From Sparassis latifolia (taxonomy: Eukaryota; Basidiomycota; Agaricomycetes; Polyporales; Sparassidaceae), in NCBI GenBank assembly GCA_018466975.1, contig CM031553.1, forward strand, positions 1,302,001 through 1,366,000: DNA of 64,000 nt, in the 5' to 3' direction. Positions within the stretch are counted from its first letter, which is position 1. Every line of letters begins with the position of its first letter. The notes beneath the pieces were generated by a model. It saw nothing but the letters and a program-made list of their open reading frames with translations, did no database searches and had not been told where the DNA came from. A program made the translations under genes and the position numbers. Below are positions 1-9,531 of the stretch, one piece after another.

Positions 1-10
1 GCTAGACATC

Positions 11-29
11 AAAGAAAGAAAGAAAGAAA
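11..29. repeat. GAAA microsatellite
   Basis: About four and a half tandem GAAA units at the left edge of the window. A simple repeat with no visible gene association. Confidence 0.8.
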
Positions 30-30
30 T

Positions 31-1732
31 CAAAACATATAAGACAAGACAAAAACGGTGACAGTGTGACCTCGAGGTAAGGTATGACATGCACCTTGCT
101 CGTCTGTCCTAGAACAGGCCTTTACGTAGCCGCCTTCGTTGACAGTGCTAGTGACGGGCACAAGCGGGGAAACTAACGTGCGTCGACAGCCGCAGGTCTG
201 CCCGTTCCCGTGCACCACATACTTCTACCTGTGATTGGTGAGTTGCTAGGTGACCGTCCACCAGGCGGATGCTGGCGGACTTTATGCATTCAGTAAACAT
301 ATTTCTCGTGACTTTCACACACATAAATTGTAACACACCTTTCTGGTAGTACCCGTCATTTGTACCAAGGCTCGAGAGTGCTGAACGGCTCTTGGAAGTG
401 ACAGTTTGCCAGTTGGTTGTATGTAATGTAAGAGCCGAGTGAGCGAATAATATTGATCCTGAATTTATCAGAGGACGTGTCTTGCACCTCGACGTCAACT
501 CGGTGACATTGTTCGAGTAAGTAAATCGAGAGGACTATGCCCACAAAGGATGTAGCATCGGGAAGGCGGGATATCCTCTCACTTCCAGTGCCCTGTTTGC
601 ATTGCATGCCAAACATCTTGAGCAAGAAAGAACTCCTGCAGTGGATAAATCGTGTGGGAGACGGATGAATCGCTCGGCAAAGCTCTCGGCATTCTGTTCG
701 GAGAGTCGGCAACATCCGGTGGCGGTGAAAGTAATTCACCCATATCGGCACCCTCGGAATTCCGCGGACCACTTCCATGTTATTCAACGCCAACCTTGCT
801 GATCGTCAACTTGGAGACTCAGTGTGTCGTATATCGTCGCTTTTCTCCACGGACAGCTGCTTATTTTTCTCTCTTTCAGATGTATATTGTACACGAACTG
901 AAGCACGCGTCCGGCGAGTGGCGGGCTATGAAGTGTCGTCATCAAGGAAAGTCCCCAGATCCATCCATACATGGAAGTGCAGTTGTACCCTAAATCGTGG
1001 ACACCGCCCAAGCGTCGCACCATCTGATGGTATCAAATTCTATTGTCTCTTGCCTCGTGGCGTTGCTTGTTGCTGTGCATGCATCTGGCGGATCTCAGCA
1101 ATGGATCTACGCTTTGATTGAATTCAAGCGTTGGTCATGCTGCGGTTTGGCCTCCAGCGTATAAATACACCAGTTATTGCTCCCCTCTTTCCCCCATCGC
1201 CTCTGTCTTCTGCCTTCTCCTCTCTTCCACGTGGACGGTTGTGTTTCTGGATATATAATCTGGTGTTCACCGCTCTTTCTCCCATCGTCCTTTCCCTCTG
1301 TCTTCTATCATCTATCCTCAACCTCAACCTCGACCTCAACCTCAACATCTTCTACATCCTCAAGCCACCTTGCTTAAGCTCTTGTAAGGCCACGACTGAG
1401 GGTTGAACAACAAAGGCAAGTCGTCTCCAACGTCGTTGTTCATCGTACTCAACGGCCGCTGGCATCCACATAGCAGGTCACTCCGGCATTCTTTTCAACA
1501 TGTCACTAGTAAGTTGGACTGTGCTCGCCCCTGATCGACGGCCGGTATCTCCAGAATAGGCGACACAGCGGCGCGACCTCTTCGTCGTTGACTGGGCTGA
1601 ATATCAGTGTCGGCGACGGTGGCCACCAATGTGGCCACATCAACATTGCGCTTTTTTCTGGCGATGGGTGGGCGTGCCTTAGCTTCATCTTTTCCATCTG
1701 ATGACTTCCTCCTTCCTCCTTCATCCGACAAA
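31..1732. other. Gene-free stretch with an orphan TATA box and CT-rich tract
   Basis: No frame here has a recognisable domain, intron-consistent structure or coding look. At 1160-1167 there is a TATAAATA box, followed by a strongly CT-rich tract (about 1180-1335) and a CTCAAC minisatellite, an arrangement typical of fungal core promoters. No protein gene follows, so this may be the promoter of a noncoding transcript that runs towards the ribozyme-like repeats, or a dead promoter. Confidence 0.5.
1316..1348. repeat. CTCAAC minisatellite
   Basis: Five to six imperfect tandem copies of CTCAAC inside the CT-rich tract downstream of the orphan TATA box. Confidence 0.75.
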
Positions 1733-1955
1733 CTCTGGCGACGGTTCTCTTCTGTGGGACTTGGTTCTTCTTTTTTCCACTTCCCATTCCATCTCTCCTC
1801 TTTTCATTCCTTTTGTATTCATGAATCTTGGCAATAATCGCGTGGACAGAACCCCCCGGGGGCTGGCGCGGACCTCTACGTGGTCCCCGGGACGAGTACC
1901 CCGTCGCCTTGTGCGACGGGCGAAACCAACACGCGCCAACCTCAAACCTCATCCG
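1733..1955 (+). repeat. Dispersed ribozyme-bearing repeat, copy 1
   Basis: About 220 bp unit that recurs at 2788-3011. Order: a CTGGCGACGGTTCTCT start, a long polypyrimidine tract, the words CTTGGCAA and ATCGCGTGGA, then the structured GC-rich core (1855-1937), then a short CTCAAACCTCA tail. Weaker similarity continues downstream into the next 100 bp. No reverse transcriptase or transposase frame lies nearby, so this may be a SINE-like or 5'-end fragment of a retroelement, or the transcribed part of a noncoding RNA. Confidence 0.75.
1855..1937 (+). ncRNA. HDV-like self-cleaving ribozyme candidate, copy 1
   Basis: The sequence fits the nested double-pseudoknot plan of the HDV ribozyme family. 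P1 pairs 1855-1861 with 1885-1891 (7 bp). P2 pairs 1865-1870 with 1932-1937 (6 bp). P3 pairs 1872-1874 with 1882-1884 and closes the 7-nt loop L3 TCTACGT (1875-1881), which carries the U, C and G at the positions expected in L3. P4 is a perfect 8 bp hairpin (1900-1907 with 1913-1920). J4/2 starts CGAAA at 1921, matching the catalytic cytosine and the adenines after it in the family. P1.1 can form one C-G pair. Odd point: P1 begins with C, whereas most family members begin with G at the cleavage site, so activity is not certain. The fold is supported by covariation with the copy at 4111-4221. A tRNA-derived SINE was considered, but there is no good A or B box. Confidence 0.65.
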
Positions 1956-2122
1956 AAATTCAAGGTGCATCCTTTGATTTATTTCTACATCGTTTGTGGA
2001 CTAATGTTTGACTGTTCCCTTCCAAGACGGCCGTCGATAGCCCCGACGTGCACACACACTAACAACTCTTCGTAGGTTCGCTCGGACTATCGCCCGTCTG
2101 CAAGGCTAGCACAAACTCTTCC

Positions 2123-2256
2123 TCGGCATCGGCGATTAGCGTATGGACCCTGTGAACCCTTCAGAAGGGCGAGATCATCACAGACCAGTGTGCAATGATT
2201 TGGGCGTTTTTCTGCCTTCTGCACCCTGTGGCTGGTCGGCAGGTCACCTTTCGTTC
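2123..2256 (+). repeat. Direct repeat unit, copy 1 of 2
   Basis: Starts TCGGCATCGGCGA and ends TTTCGTTC; it recurs about 328 bp downstream at 2451-2595 with moderate divergence (shared words include TTCAGAAGGGCGAGATC with small changes, and TGGTCGGCAGGTC). No protein is recognised in it. It sits between the two intact ribozyme-like repeats. Confidence 0.65.
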
Positions 2257-2450
2257 TATGTCGACTGCAGGCGAGCACAAGCTGTTGATCAGAATTGGCG
2301 ATGAGTGTATCCTGCAAAGCCTCCCCGAGGGTGAGACCGACGATGTACTGGAGTGCAGTGATGACGCTGCACGACGGTTTCCGTGACTGGTCAACAGTGA
2401 TCGCTCTCGTGGGTTTTGTTGACTGCAGTCTAGTGCAAGCTGTCGACGGG

Positions 2451-2595
2451 TCGGCATCGGCGAGGGGTTGGACGCTGTAAACTCTTCTGAAGGGCGAGAT
2501 CGACGGAGAGCCGGTGTGCAATGCTGCGGGCATTTTTTTGCCCTCTGCGCACCACAATGGCTTTCTGTGACTGGTCGGCAGGTCGCTTTTCGTTC
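2451..2595 (+). repeat. Direct repeat unit, copy 2 of 2
   Basis: Second copy of the unit at 2123-2256, with a few small insertions. The spacing suggests an old local tandem duplication of about 328 bp. Confidence 0.65.
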
Positions 2596-2787
2596 GGTGT
2601 TGGTTTCAGTTTGTGCTAGCCTTGCGGTGTGGTTGTTCCCAATGCAAGAGAAGGTGAGATTTGCAACAAGTTCATTTCATCTGCACTTTGACTAACAATG
2701 TTGTGCAGGGTCCCCATATAAGCGCGTTCAAATACCCTCAATCATATCAGGTGCACCTCGAGGGCGGGCAGCTGATGGAAAACTCTC

Positions 2788-3011
2788 TTCTGGCGACGGT
2801 TCTCTACTGTGGGACTTCAGTTCTTTTTCTTTCACTTCCCATTCCCTCTCTCTTTTTTTGTTCCTTTTGTATCCTTGAACCTTGGCAACAATCGCGTGGA
2901 AAGACCCCCCCGGGGGCTGGCGCGGACCTCTACGTGGTCCCCGGGACGAGTACCCCGTCGCCTTGTGCGACGGGCGAAACCAACACGCGCCAGCCTTAAA
3001 CCTCACCCGAT
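2788..3011 (+). repeat. Dispersed ribozyme-bearing repeat, copy 2
   Basis: Second copy of the 1733-1955 repeat in the same orientation. The polypyrimidine flank has diverged by roughly one base in six or seven from copy 1, whereas the structured core of about 86 nt is identical. Confidence 0.75.
2909..2991 (+). ncRNA. HDV-like self-cleaving ribozyme candidate, copy 2
   Basis: Same sequence and same fold as the candidate at 1855-1937: P1 2909-2915 with 2939-2945, L3 TCTACGT at 2929-2935, P4 hairpin 2954-2974, J4/2 beginning CGAAA at 2975, and P2 closing at 2986-2991. All positions expected to matter for the HDV-like fold are kept. Confidence 0.65.
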
Positions 3012-4110
3012 TTTGATCCCGGATGTCTGGCTCGCAATGAAGGTGCGCTCTTGATTTTGTTATCTCGTTCACTGACCAATGGTTGCCTGCCCAGACCGAG
3101 GATGGCCGTCGCCGTCCCTGCCGCATGGCGAGTGCAAACTGCCAGCCAACGTCGCGCAAGGAGCATACATACTGTGCCCTTCCTCGAAGGAGACCGACGC
3201 TTGTGGCCCTATCTAAGGTGTGCTATCTTAGTTCTGGCTAACGGTTGTTGTCGACGTAGCTGCGGTTTGCGCTGTGAGCGTTGTCCTGCTGAGCGGATTC
3301 CTGGTGAGTACTTGTATCTCTTGTCTGGGCTACTTAGTTCTTGCTAACTGGCGACTGCATCTGTGAGCGTTACCTGGCGGTTCCTGGTGAGTACGTATCT
3401 CTGGCGGGCTACACTTGATCTGCGGCCCGATACTGTGCGTACTGGTTCTGGTTTATGGGCAGGTAAGTTGACGACGGCTCGTATCGACTTTGGCGACAAC
3501 ACTTCGTGTAAAGGTGAGTCAACGATGGCCGGCTCAAATCTACTCTGGCGACACGGCTCTTGAGCCCCGACGCTCGAGTCTTCGGGAACTGGTCTGTGGC
3601 GACTCTTAGGCGATCGTTCATTGCTATTCTGCTTTCCCGTTAATAATCTGTAAATCCTGGCTCGTTTGCTACTTGTGCTTGACTCTGCCGGCTGTCGTAT
3701 GTCGGTGAGCGTCATGGCATGACATCATATTTGTTTAGTTTGATTTCTTTCAGAACGAGTTCACGAGTCGGACACTATGCCACCTCGTGGCGATTAAGTG
3801 ACCTATTTCCAATGTGTGGTGAGCGCTCCCTTCATTTCAGTTCGGCGAGTGTGGGGCATTCGACCGCTTTCACATGTTAGCCGAGCGTAGACGCAACGAT
3901 ATGTAGCCTGAATGCTGCCACCATTCAACAAGCCTTTCTTTTTTTTTTCTTTGGTGAGCTCTCCTTGTCTTAAGTTTCGGAACTCGGTATGGTGCTCGTC
4001 TCCTTTCACACTAGTTGAATGTGGAAGTATGATGGGTCCTCAACGCACGACATCAAGCCCTCAAGCACCTCTCAATGCTCAGTCCCTCCAGGTGCGTCCC
4101 TTTCACTTTT
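3012..4110. other. Gene-free stretch with recurring CTGGCGAC words
   Basis: No coding region is supported. The word TGGCGAC or close variants recurs at about 3490, 3546 and 3597, echoing the first bases of the ribozyme-bearing repeats, and a T-run lies at 3938-3950. The stretch looks like decayed repeat sequence of the same family. Confidence 0.45.
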
Positions 4111-4221
4111 TCCCGAGGACGGGCGGCGCTTGCGATGCATGCACTGTCCGGGCGCGGGCCTCTACGTGGCCCTCGGGACGAGTACCTTGTCGCTTCGGCG
4201 CAAGGGAAACCAACTTGCGCC
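4111..4221 (+). ncRNA. Diverged HDV-like ribozyme with an extra J1/2 hairpin and no catalytic C
   Basis: This copy keeps the fold of 1855-1937 through paired changes. P1 is TCCCGAGG (4111-4118) with CCTCGGGA (4171-4178). P3 is GCC/GGC around the same TCTACGT loop (4161-4167). P4 is rebuilt as CCTTG/CAAGG plus CGC/GCG capped by a TTCG loop. P2 is GGCGCG/TGCGCC. Between P1 and P2 about 30 nt are inserted that can form their own GGAC..GTCC hairpin, as long J1/2 regions do in retroelement members of the family. J4/2 reads GAAACC and has no C before GAAA, so this copy should be catalytically dead. Confidence 0.55.
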
Positions 4222-5260
4222 GAAATTGGGAGGCTTTTTCTTTCGTTTCGTTCACGTCGTTCGCTGATCGTTTGGAGGATCCATAGCGTGGCAAGGTGGC
4301 ATTCGAAAGGTTATCAGAAGTGGCTTGGTGGCGGCTGTTTCTCTGCACAGCAGTCGATGCACTTAATGGAGGCAAGTGTCTTGATTATGTCGTCGTCTGA
4401 TGTCCTTGTTTGGCCGCTTGGCGTCTTCAGGTCTTCAGATAACTGAAGCTCAAGCCTCGTCGACACTTTGAATGTCTACATCTGGCCTGACTGTTCATGG
4501 CTTACAAGGCGATGCTAGATGGCTGTTTTGGCTCCTCTGATTGCTACCTGGGCTAGGCTAGGGGACTCAGGCAGCTGTCGACTGACGGCCATGCGATCTC
4601 TGCTTCGGTCGCTTTTCTCACACTCTGGCTCGCTGGGTCTCTTCGTGTACTTCTGCTGGTAGTGGAGTATGACTCGTCTGTGGAAATGCCACCTCTGGCC
4701 TCTCCGGTGTCTTCATCTGTGTCCACTGGCAAAATTTCAGACTGTATGCGATATTGTTCCGGTGCTGGCGCTTCTCAGTTTGCTATGCCTGCTGAATGAC
4801 AACCCCTCTGCTCTTTGTTTGCTTGGCAATGTTCCGTACGCGCTTTTCATCGGACTTGGGTCCACTGCCCCTCATTCTTACTTGATTAATCTGCACCACT
4901 CTGGGGTCCAACTACCTCCAGCTCTATTACTTCTTGCCGCGTACCGCTATGGCTTTGACGACGATTTTTTCTCCAATTGGCGCGGCTCTGTGACATTCGT
5001 CTGCTTTGATCTGTACGTGAACTTCCCGCTCGACCGAGAGGACGACTCCGCCCACCAACTGCAAGAAGAAAAGTGCAAGGCCACCCGTTCCAAATGTTTT
5101 CAAACATGTCTGCACTCTCATCTTATCTTTGTACCTATTTTCACTCAGCCACATCGTTATCTTGTTTTCCCTTCTCTTTCTTCGGATTCGGCCGACAATC
5201 ATGTTGCATCGCCCACTCCCGTACCCGATGGCGGGTTGGAACCTGCAGCGCAGGCACCAT

Positions 5261-5336
5261 CCCTGCACTGACATTTACGTTGTCCCAGAGATAAGTTCCC
5301 CGTCGCCTCCGGGTAGGCGGAAGTTAACGTCACGCA
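5261..5336 (+). ncRNA. Decayed HDV-like ribozyme copy
   Basis: P3-L3 survives with compensated bases (ACA, loop TTTACGT, TGT at 5271-5283), as does a P4 hairpin with a new stem (CGCCT/AGGCG, 5304-5319). P2 pairs poorly, no P1 partner is close, and the catalytic C is missing. The 3' strand of P1 (CCCAGAG, 5284-5290) has an exact partner only at 4899-4905, about 380 nt upstream, which may be chance. Confidence 0.35.
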
Positions 5337-6204
5337 TAGAATCCACCGAAATCCCGACGTAGCAGATCGCGCAAGATCTTTCAAGTCCGGACCGTCCGAC
5401 ACGTTCGTAGGATCGTCCTCGAGTCGAAAATGACAAACTCGGAAGACCTCCCGTAGGATATCGTCGTTCTGTAACGCTGGATGAGAGCCATTCAGTTTAC
5501 CCAATTCCATCGCGAGCGACGCTGAATCAAATCGAGGCAGTCGAGACGCTGTTGGAATTTCGAGTTGAGGCCAAAGGCGCCGGCGTTCGTCACGCGTCAC
5601 AACTAGTCGGCCATGTCACTCGCACCTTGGACAGAACGGTCCGAGTCGACCGTCCTTGCCATGGCCAGCGCGCTGTTTTTGCTCACCACCGCCAGAATAG
5701 CACGTTAACCCATATCCATTTCTACAGTGACTACATTGGCTTGAAGCGTGTGCATTGATTTCCAGAATCAGTACAATATTGGGAGATGCACCGCGACATC
5801 AGGTGCCAAACATCCTACCTTCTCAGTAACATGCCACAGAATTGTTGTCCATGTCCATCGGTCCCCGACGCACGCGTATCACAGTACTAGTCTCGGACGG
5901 TCGGAACCGGCTACGCCACCGACGGTCTGCACGCGTCGGTCACGATTCTAGTCCTTCCTGCTATCGTTCACAACTGTCCCGCGCATGCACTCGCAGCAAC
6001 TTTGGAAAGTTTTGGCGAAGGAGCCGTTGCGCGCCCGCTGGGACCAATTGACGGTTACCCTTCAAGCCGACCGGACAGCGAGATTCAAAGTATACGACCG
6101 TGATTATCATTGGAAATAATCGTCTAAAGAAGTCATCTCTATCAGTATAAATAGACTGAGATGCGGTTTGAATCTATGGCATTACGGCCAATCCGTCTCT
6201 TCTG
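5337..6204. other. Gene-free stretch
   Basis: No coding region, tRNA or clear repeat is supported. A TATA-like word (GTATAAATAG) lies near 6144, but it points towards the 3' end of the convergent transporter gene and no plus-strand gene follows. Confidence 0.4.
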
Positions 6205-8372
6205 TTAGCCTTTTGGTGCAGTAGGCGTGTATACTGCGACAAACGTTACTCTCAGTACACTGAAAAAAGCTTCGGTTGTCTTTTGAATCGCGCTGAGAGT
6301 ACAACAATCAATCATCAGACCATACCAACGTGACTTCACGAGGATCTCACCGTAGCACAGGATAATGGCGCCTACAATTTGCATCGCCCCAGACCAGCAG
6401 GCCACCGCTCTCCAGCTTCCGCCAGTCGCATTCAAAATAGCACCGCCGGTTGGTGCACCGGCAGCATTTCCTGACCGAAATCGTATCGGGGAAAGAGGAC
6501 GAGGAGAATGAGAATCAGTATTTACCTGGGAGGTTGAAGAAGATGAGAAGTCCGGACAGGCCCGCGAGACGGCCAGATCCGTACAGCTGCGCACCAACCG
6601 CGGGCGACAGCGAGATGAAAGAGCCGCAGAAGAAACCATAAAGAACAGCAAAACTCATCTGTGAGGAAAAATTAGATTACGGTATAGATAGTCTGGGTAG
6701 CGGCACCTACTATACCGGCGTAAGTGGTGACAAAATTCCAGATGAGGATCTGTGTGAGCCCCGACAAGAGCACGGCAACAAACAGCGCGTTCACCGGGCC
6801 CACACGATCTGCGACGAAGCCGATGAGGGTGCGTCCACATGCCGCAGAGAGGTTGAGAACGGTGACGGGGAGAGAAGAGAGCTGACAAATATATAGCAAG
6901 ATAAATATAAAATTTGGGAAGATGGATGCGAGGCCTACAAGGACGTCGGCACTTGGTATCATTTGGGTCGTGTACATGGGCAGGTAGAATATGGGTGTGA
7001 GATAGCCGCTAAATCGAATATAAACCTGACGTGGGAGTTCGCAATAGAAGGAGCACTCACAAAGTCGTGAAGAGGAAACAGAGTCCAAGACTCCAGAAGA
7101 CAGGATCCGTGAAGAACGTGCGGTCGAACCAGACGATATGCTGACGCTGCGCCTGCGGACGTCGGCGCTCCTTGATCATGAAGAATGCCATAGTGAGGAA
7201 CACAGCGTCAATAACACTGTAAATAGCGAAGGTCTTCCGCATGCCGAGCGGCTGCAGCATTGCATACAGGATCAAAGATGCTACAGCGCCTCCTACAATT
7301 CCCCATGAGTGTCGTTTGTTGGAATATGCGAGCACTTCGGTTACCGAATGAACAGCCAGCGACGACCACACCGGTCGCTAGCCCTCGGTACTTAGAGAAC
7401 CACTGCGACGGCAGAGCAACCTGTGGACCTTCATGCATGATAAATAACGCTGGAAAGAAAGGTGACAACATACGATCAAAGGGAACACCAGAGCGCACGC
7501 TATGCCTTGTAGCACACCCTGCACAAACAGGACGTTAGAAGTGTACGTATATTACGGTGAAGCCTACATTACCTGAACAAGGAATAATTGCCATATCTTC
7601 GTGCAAAAGGCGGAGCAGAGCATACTAACAGTCCATAGTAGCCCGCCGACAGCAAGGAAAGGCTGGACTGCACTCAGATATACTGTTCTCTCCAGATAAT
7701 GATTTCGTGTACCTTGTACCCACTGTACAACGGTAGGCATCGTCAGATCAGGAAATGACGGGTAACATCAGTACATACTAGCGATCGCCTAGCTTCCCTG
7801 TGATTATACTCGTTAATGTCATGATCTATGAAGTCTTAAGTGCCATATCTAGCTTCAACGCGCAGAAGCTCGCTCACCATACCAGACGTGCTCCCTAATG
7901 TGCTCAGAAGCGTATTCGACGCGTGGGGGAAAACATTCTCCTTATAATAAGCCTGCACAATGCCCCACGCCTAGCGCAAGGTGAGTATGGACAGGCCACA
8001 TTAGCAATGAAGACCAAAGTCCGCGTGCTCACGAGCCTTCATTCGCGCGGGATCCAGTGAATATTAGTGAGCGAACTCATGTCAATGATAGGACATATAT
8101 TGCATGAATCAGACATACGCCCAACCCAAAGTCGCCGTGGCAAAAATTACACAACCTAGGACGACCACCCAGCCACGACCACCATCGGGATAGTCGTCGA
8201 AGGGGTCCACCACGGTAGTGTCGGCGTTTACGCTGACGGTGGAAGATTTGGAAAAGGGCTCGCCGAGCTCGAGCTTCTTTTTGGTCGACTCGGAACTCGA
8301 ACTGGGCGGTGCCGCTGCCTGTTCTGCCTGCGAATACGCGTAACGAGTTTTCTCAGACGGTAGAGTCTCCAT
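6205..8372 (-). CDS. MFS monocarboxylate-type (SLC16/MCH-like) transporter
   Basis: A plasma or organelle membrane carrier of the major facilitator superfamily, monocarboxylate porter branch; fungal relatives include riboflavin and monocarboxylate carriers, and the substrate cannot be read from sequence. It starts at the ATG at 8372 with a Ser/Lys-rich cytosolic tail, then the family signature PDGGRGW before helix 1. Later exons give GIVQAYYKENVFP, LPSQWFSKYRGLATG (loop after helix 4), a central loop ending at RRRPQAQRQHIVWFDRTFF, and GRTLIGFVADRVGPVNA near helix 8. About nine exons are joined by introns of about 50-60 nt with frame kept, for example 7411-7463 region and 6661-6711 region. The last exon after WYG is the least certain part: a further small intron there would change the final residues. 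Neighbours are unrelated. Confidence 0.85.
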
Positions 8373-9531
8373 AGTCAGCAAAATGGGAGTGGGTAGTGAA
8401 CGGCGAAGATGGGGAATTTCGAACGCTCTGAGGGGACTGCAGAGCGCGATCACAGCAAAATATAAGCACACCGCAAAAAGGTTTTATCAAGCGAACGCCG
8501 GAGAGTAAGACACGAGAACGGAATGTCAATTCATGGGGACCCGCAGGAGCGACCCATGCCCGACGCTTGCTATCACCCCAGAAATTCGACTGCGTGGATT
8601 GTAATGTTGACGTCAAGTCGCCCCTGCACGGTCGGGAGGGTTTTTCTCTCCGTCTAGCCAGGCGGCATGAGACACACCAAGACCAAACCACCAGACGGTC
8701 ATGAGAGCGTGTCGAGTCATGATAACGGTCCGGTCCAGTCAGAATTTGCGTTTGCGCCCAGATAATTTGTCCTTGTGATACTAAGAAATGTTTCACTAAT
8801 GCGACCCCCAGGCACTAAGAAATAACTCACTAGAACGAACAACGTCTGGGTCTTCGCATGAGTGAAACGAAAGACATAACCGTACATTGTCGAGAGGCAT
8901 GGCGTGGTGGCTGAAGTTCACCTATCCATTGACAATACAAAGCACTCAAACCCAATGGCGAACCCTGAATCACATATGAAAGTAGCTATAGAAGCCAGAA
9001 GCACGGACGCGTTCGTGCAGTAGCCTGATTCTCGGGCACACGGGTGCACCTTTCAAGCTCCTTGGCTCACTACGACACGTAAGTGAACTTGAACGCTGCA
9101 TGGTTCGGTACAACTACTTGGTAAAACTTTACTGGTGATACTCACGACCTACTGTCGCGTCAGCATACAGTTGGATATGCGTCAGGTACGTACGTGCGCA
9201 TAACCTGGAGTCGGCGTGGTGAGTGTCAGTTCGGAAGGACAGCGCCTTCTCATGAGAGCAAGCGGCCTAGGCCAGACCTCCTGCGAACGCACGTCCCACA
9301 CCCACCTCGTGCTTGCGGAATTCGCGTAGTCTAAGCGCACATTAGTCTCCCAAAGGCAGACTGACACTCTGCTTCAACCTTCGTTCCTCAGGATATCCGT
9401 GTCTGGCGCACATCAGCTATACAAAACCGTTACATGCAGATATCGATGTTTACTTCTGTCCTTTAGTAATCTCCAGATAGGTCAACAATAAAATATGCTA
9501 ACATACTCCTCTAGAGAACAAAGCAATGGCA
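8373..9531. other. Gene-free stretch between two minus-strand genes
   Basis: This is the upstream region of the transporter and the downstream region of the exchanger. I see no supported gene, tRNA or repeat in it. Confidence 0.4.

Noticed and set aside
1865..1937. tRNA or tRNA-derived SINE with cloverleaf-like pairing
   Set aside because: The stretch is about 73 nt and has three stem-loops, but loop sequences and the A and B boxes of tRNA genes are missing, while the crossing P1 pairing and the J4/2 sequence fit an HDV-like pseudoknot much better.
1855..1937. Hammerhead or twister ribozyme
   Set aside because: The GAAA after P4 recalls a hammerhead, but there is no CTGATGA core and the stem order is wrong; twister core bases are absent too.
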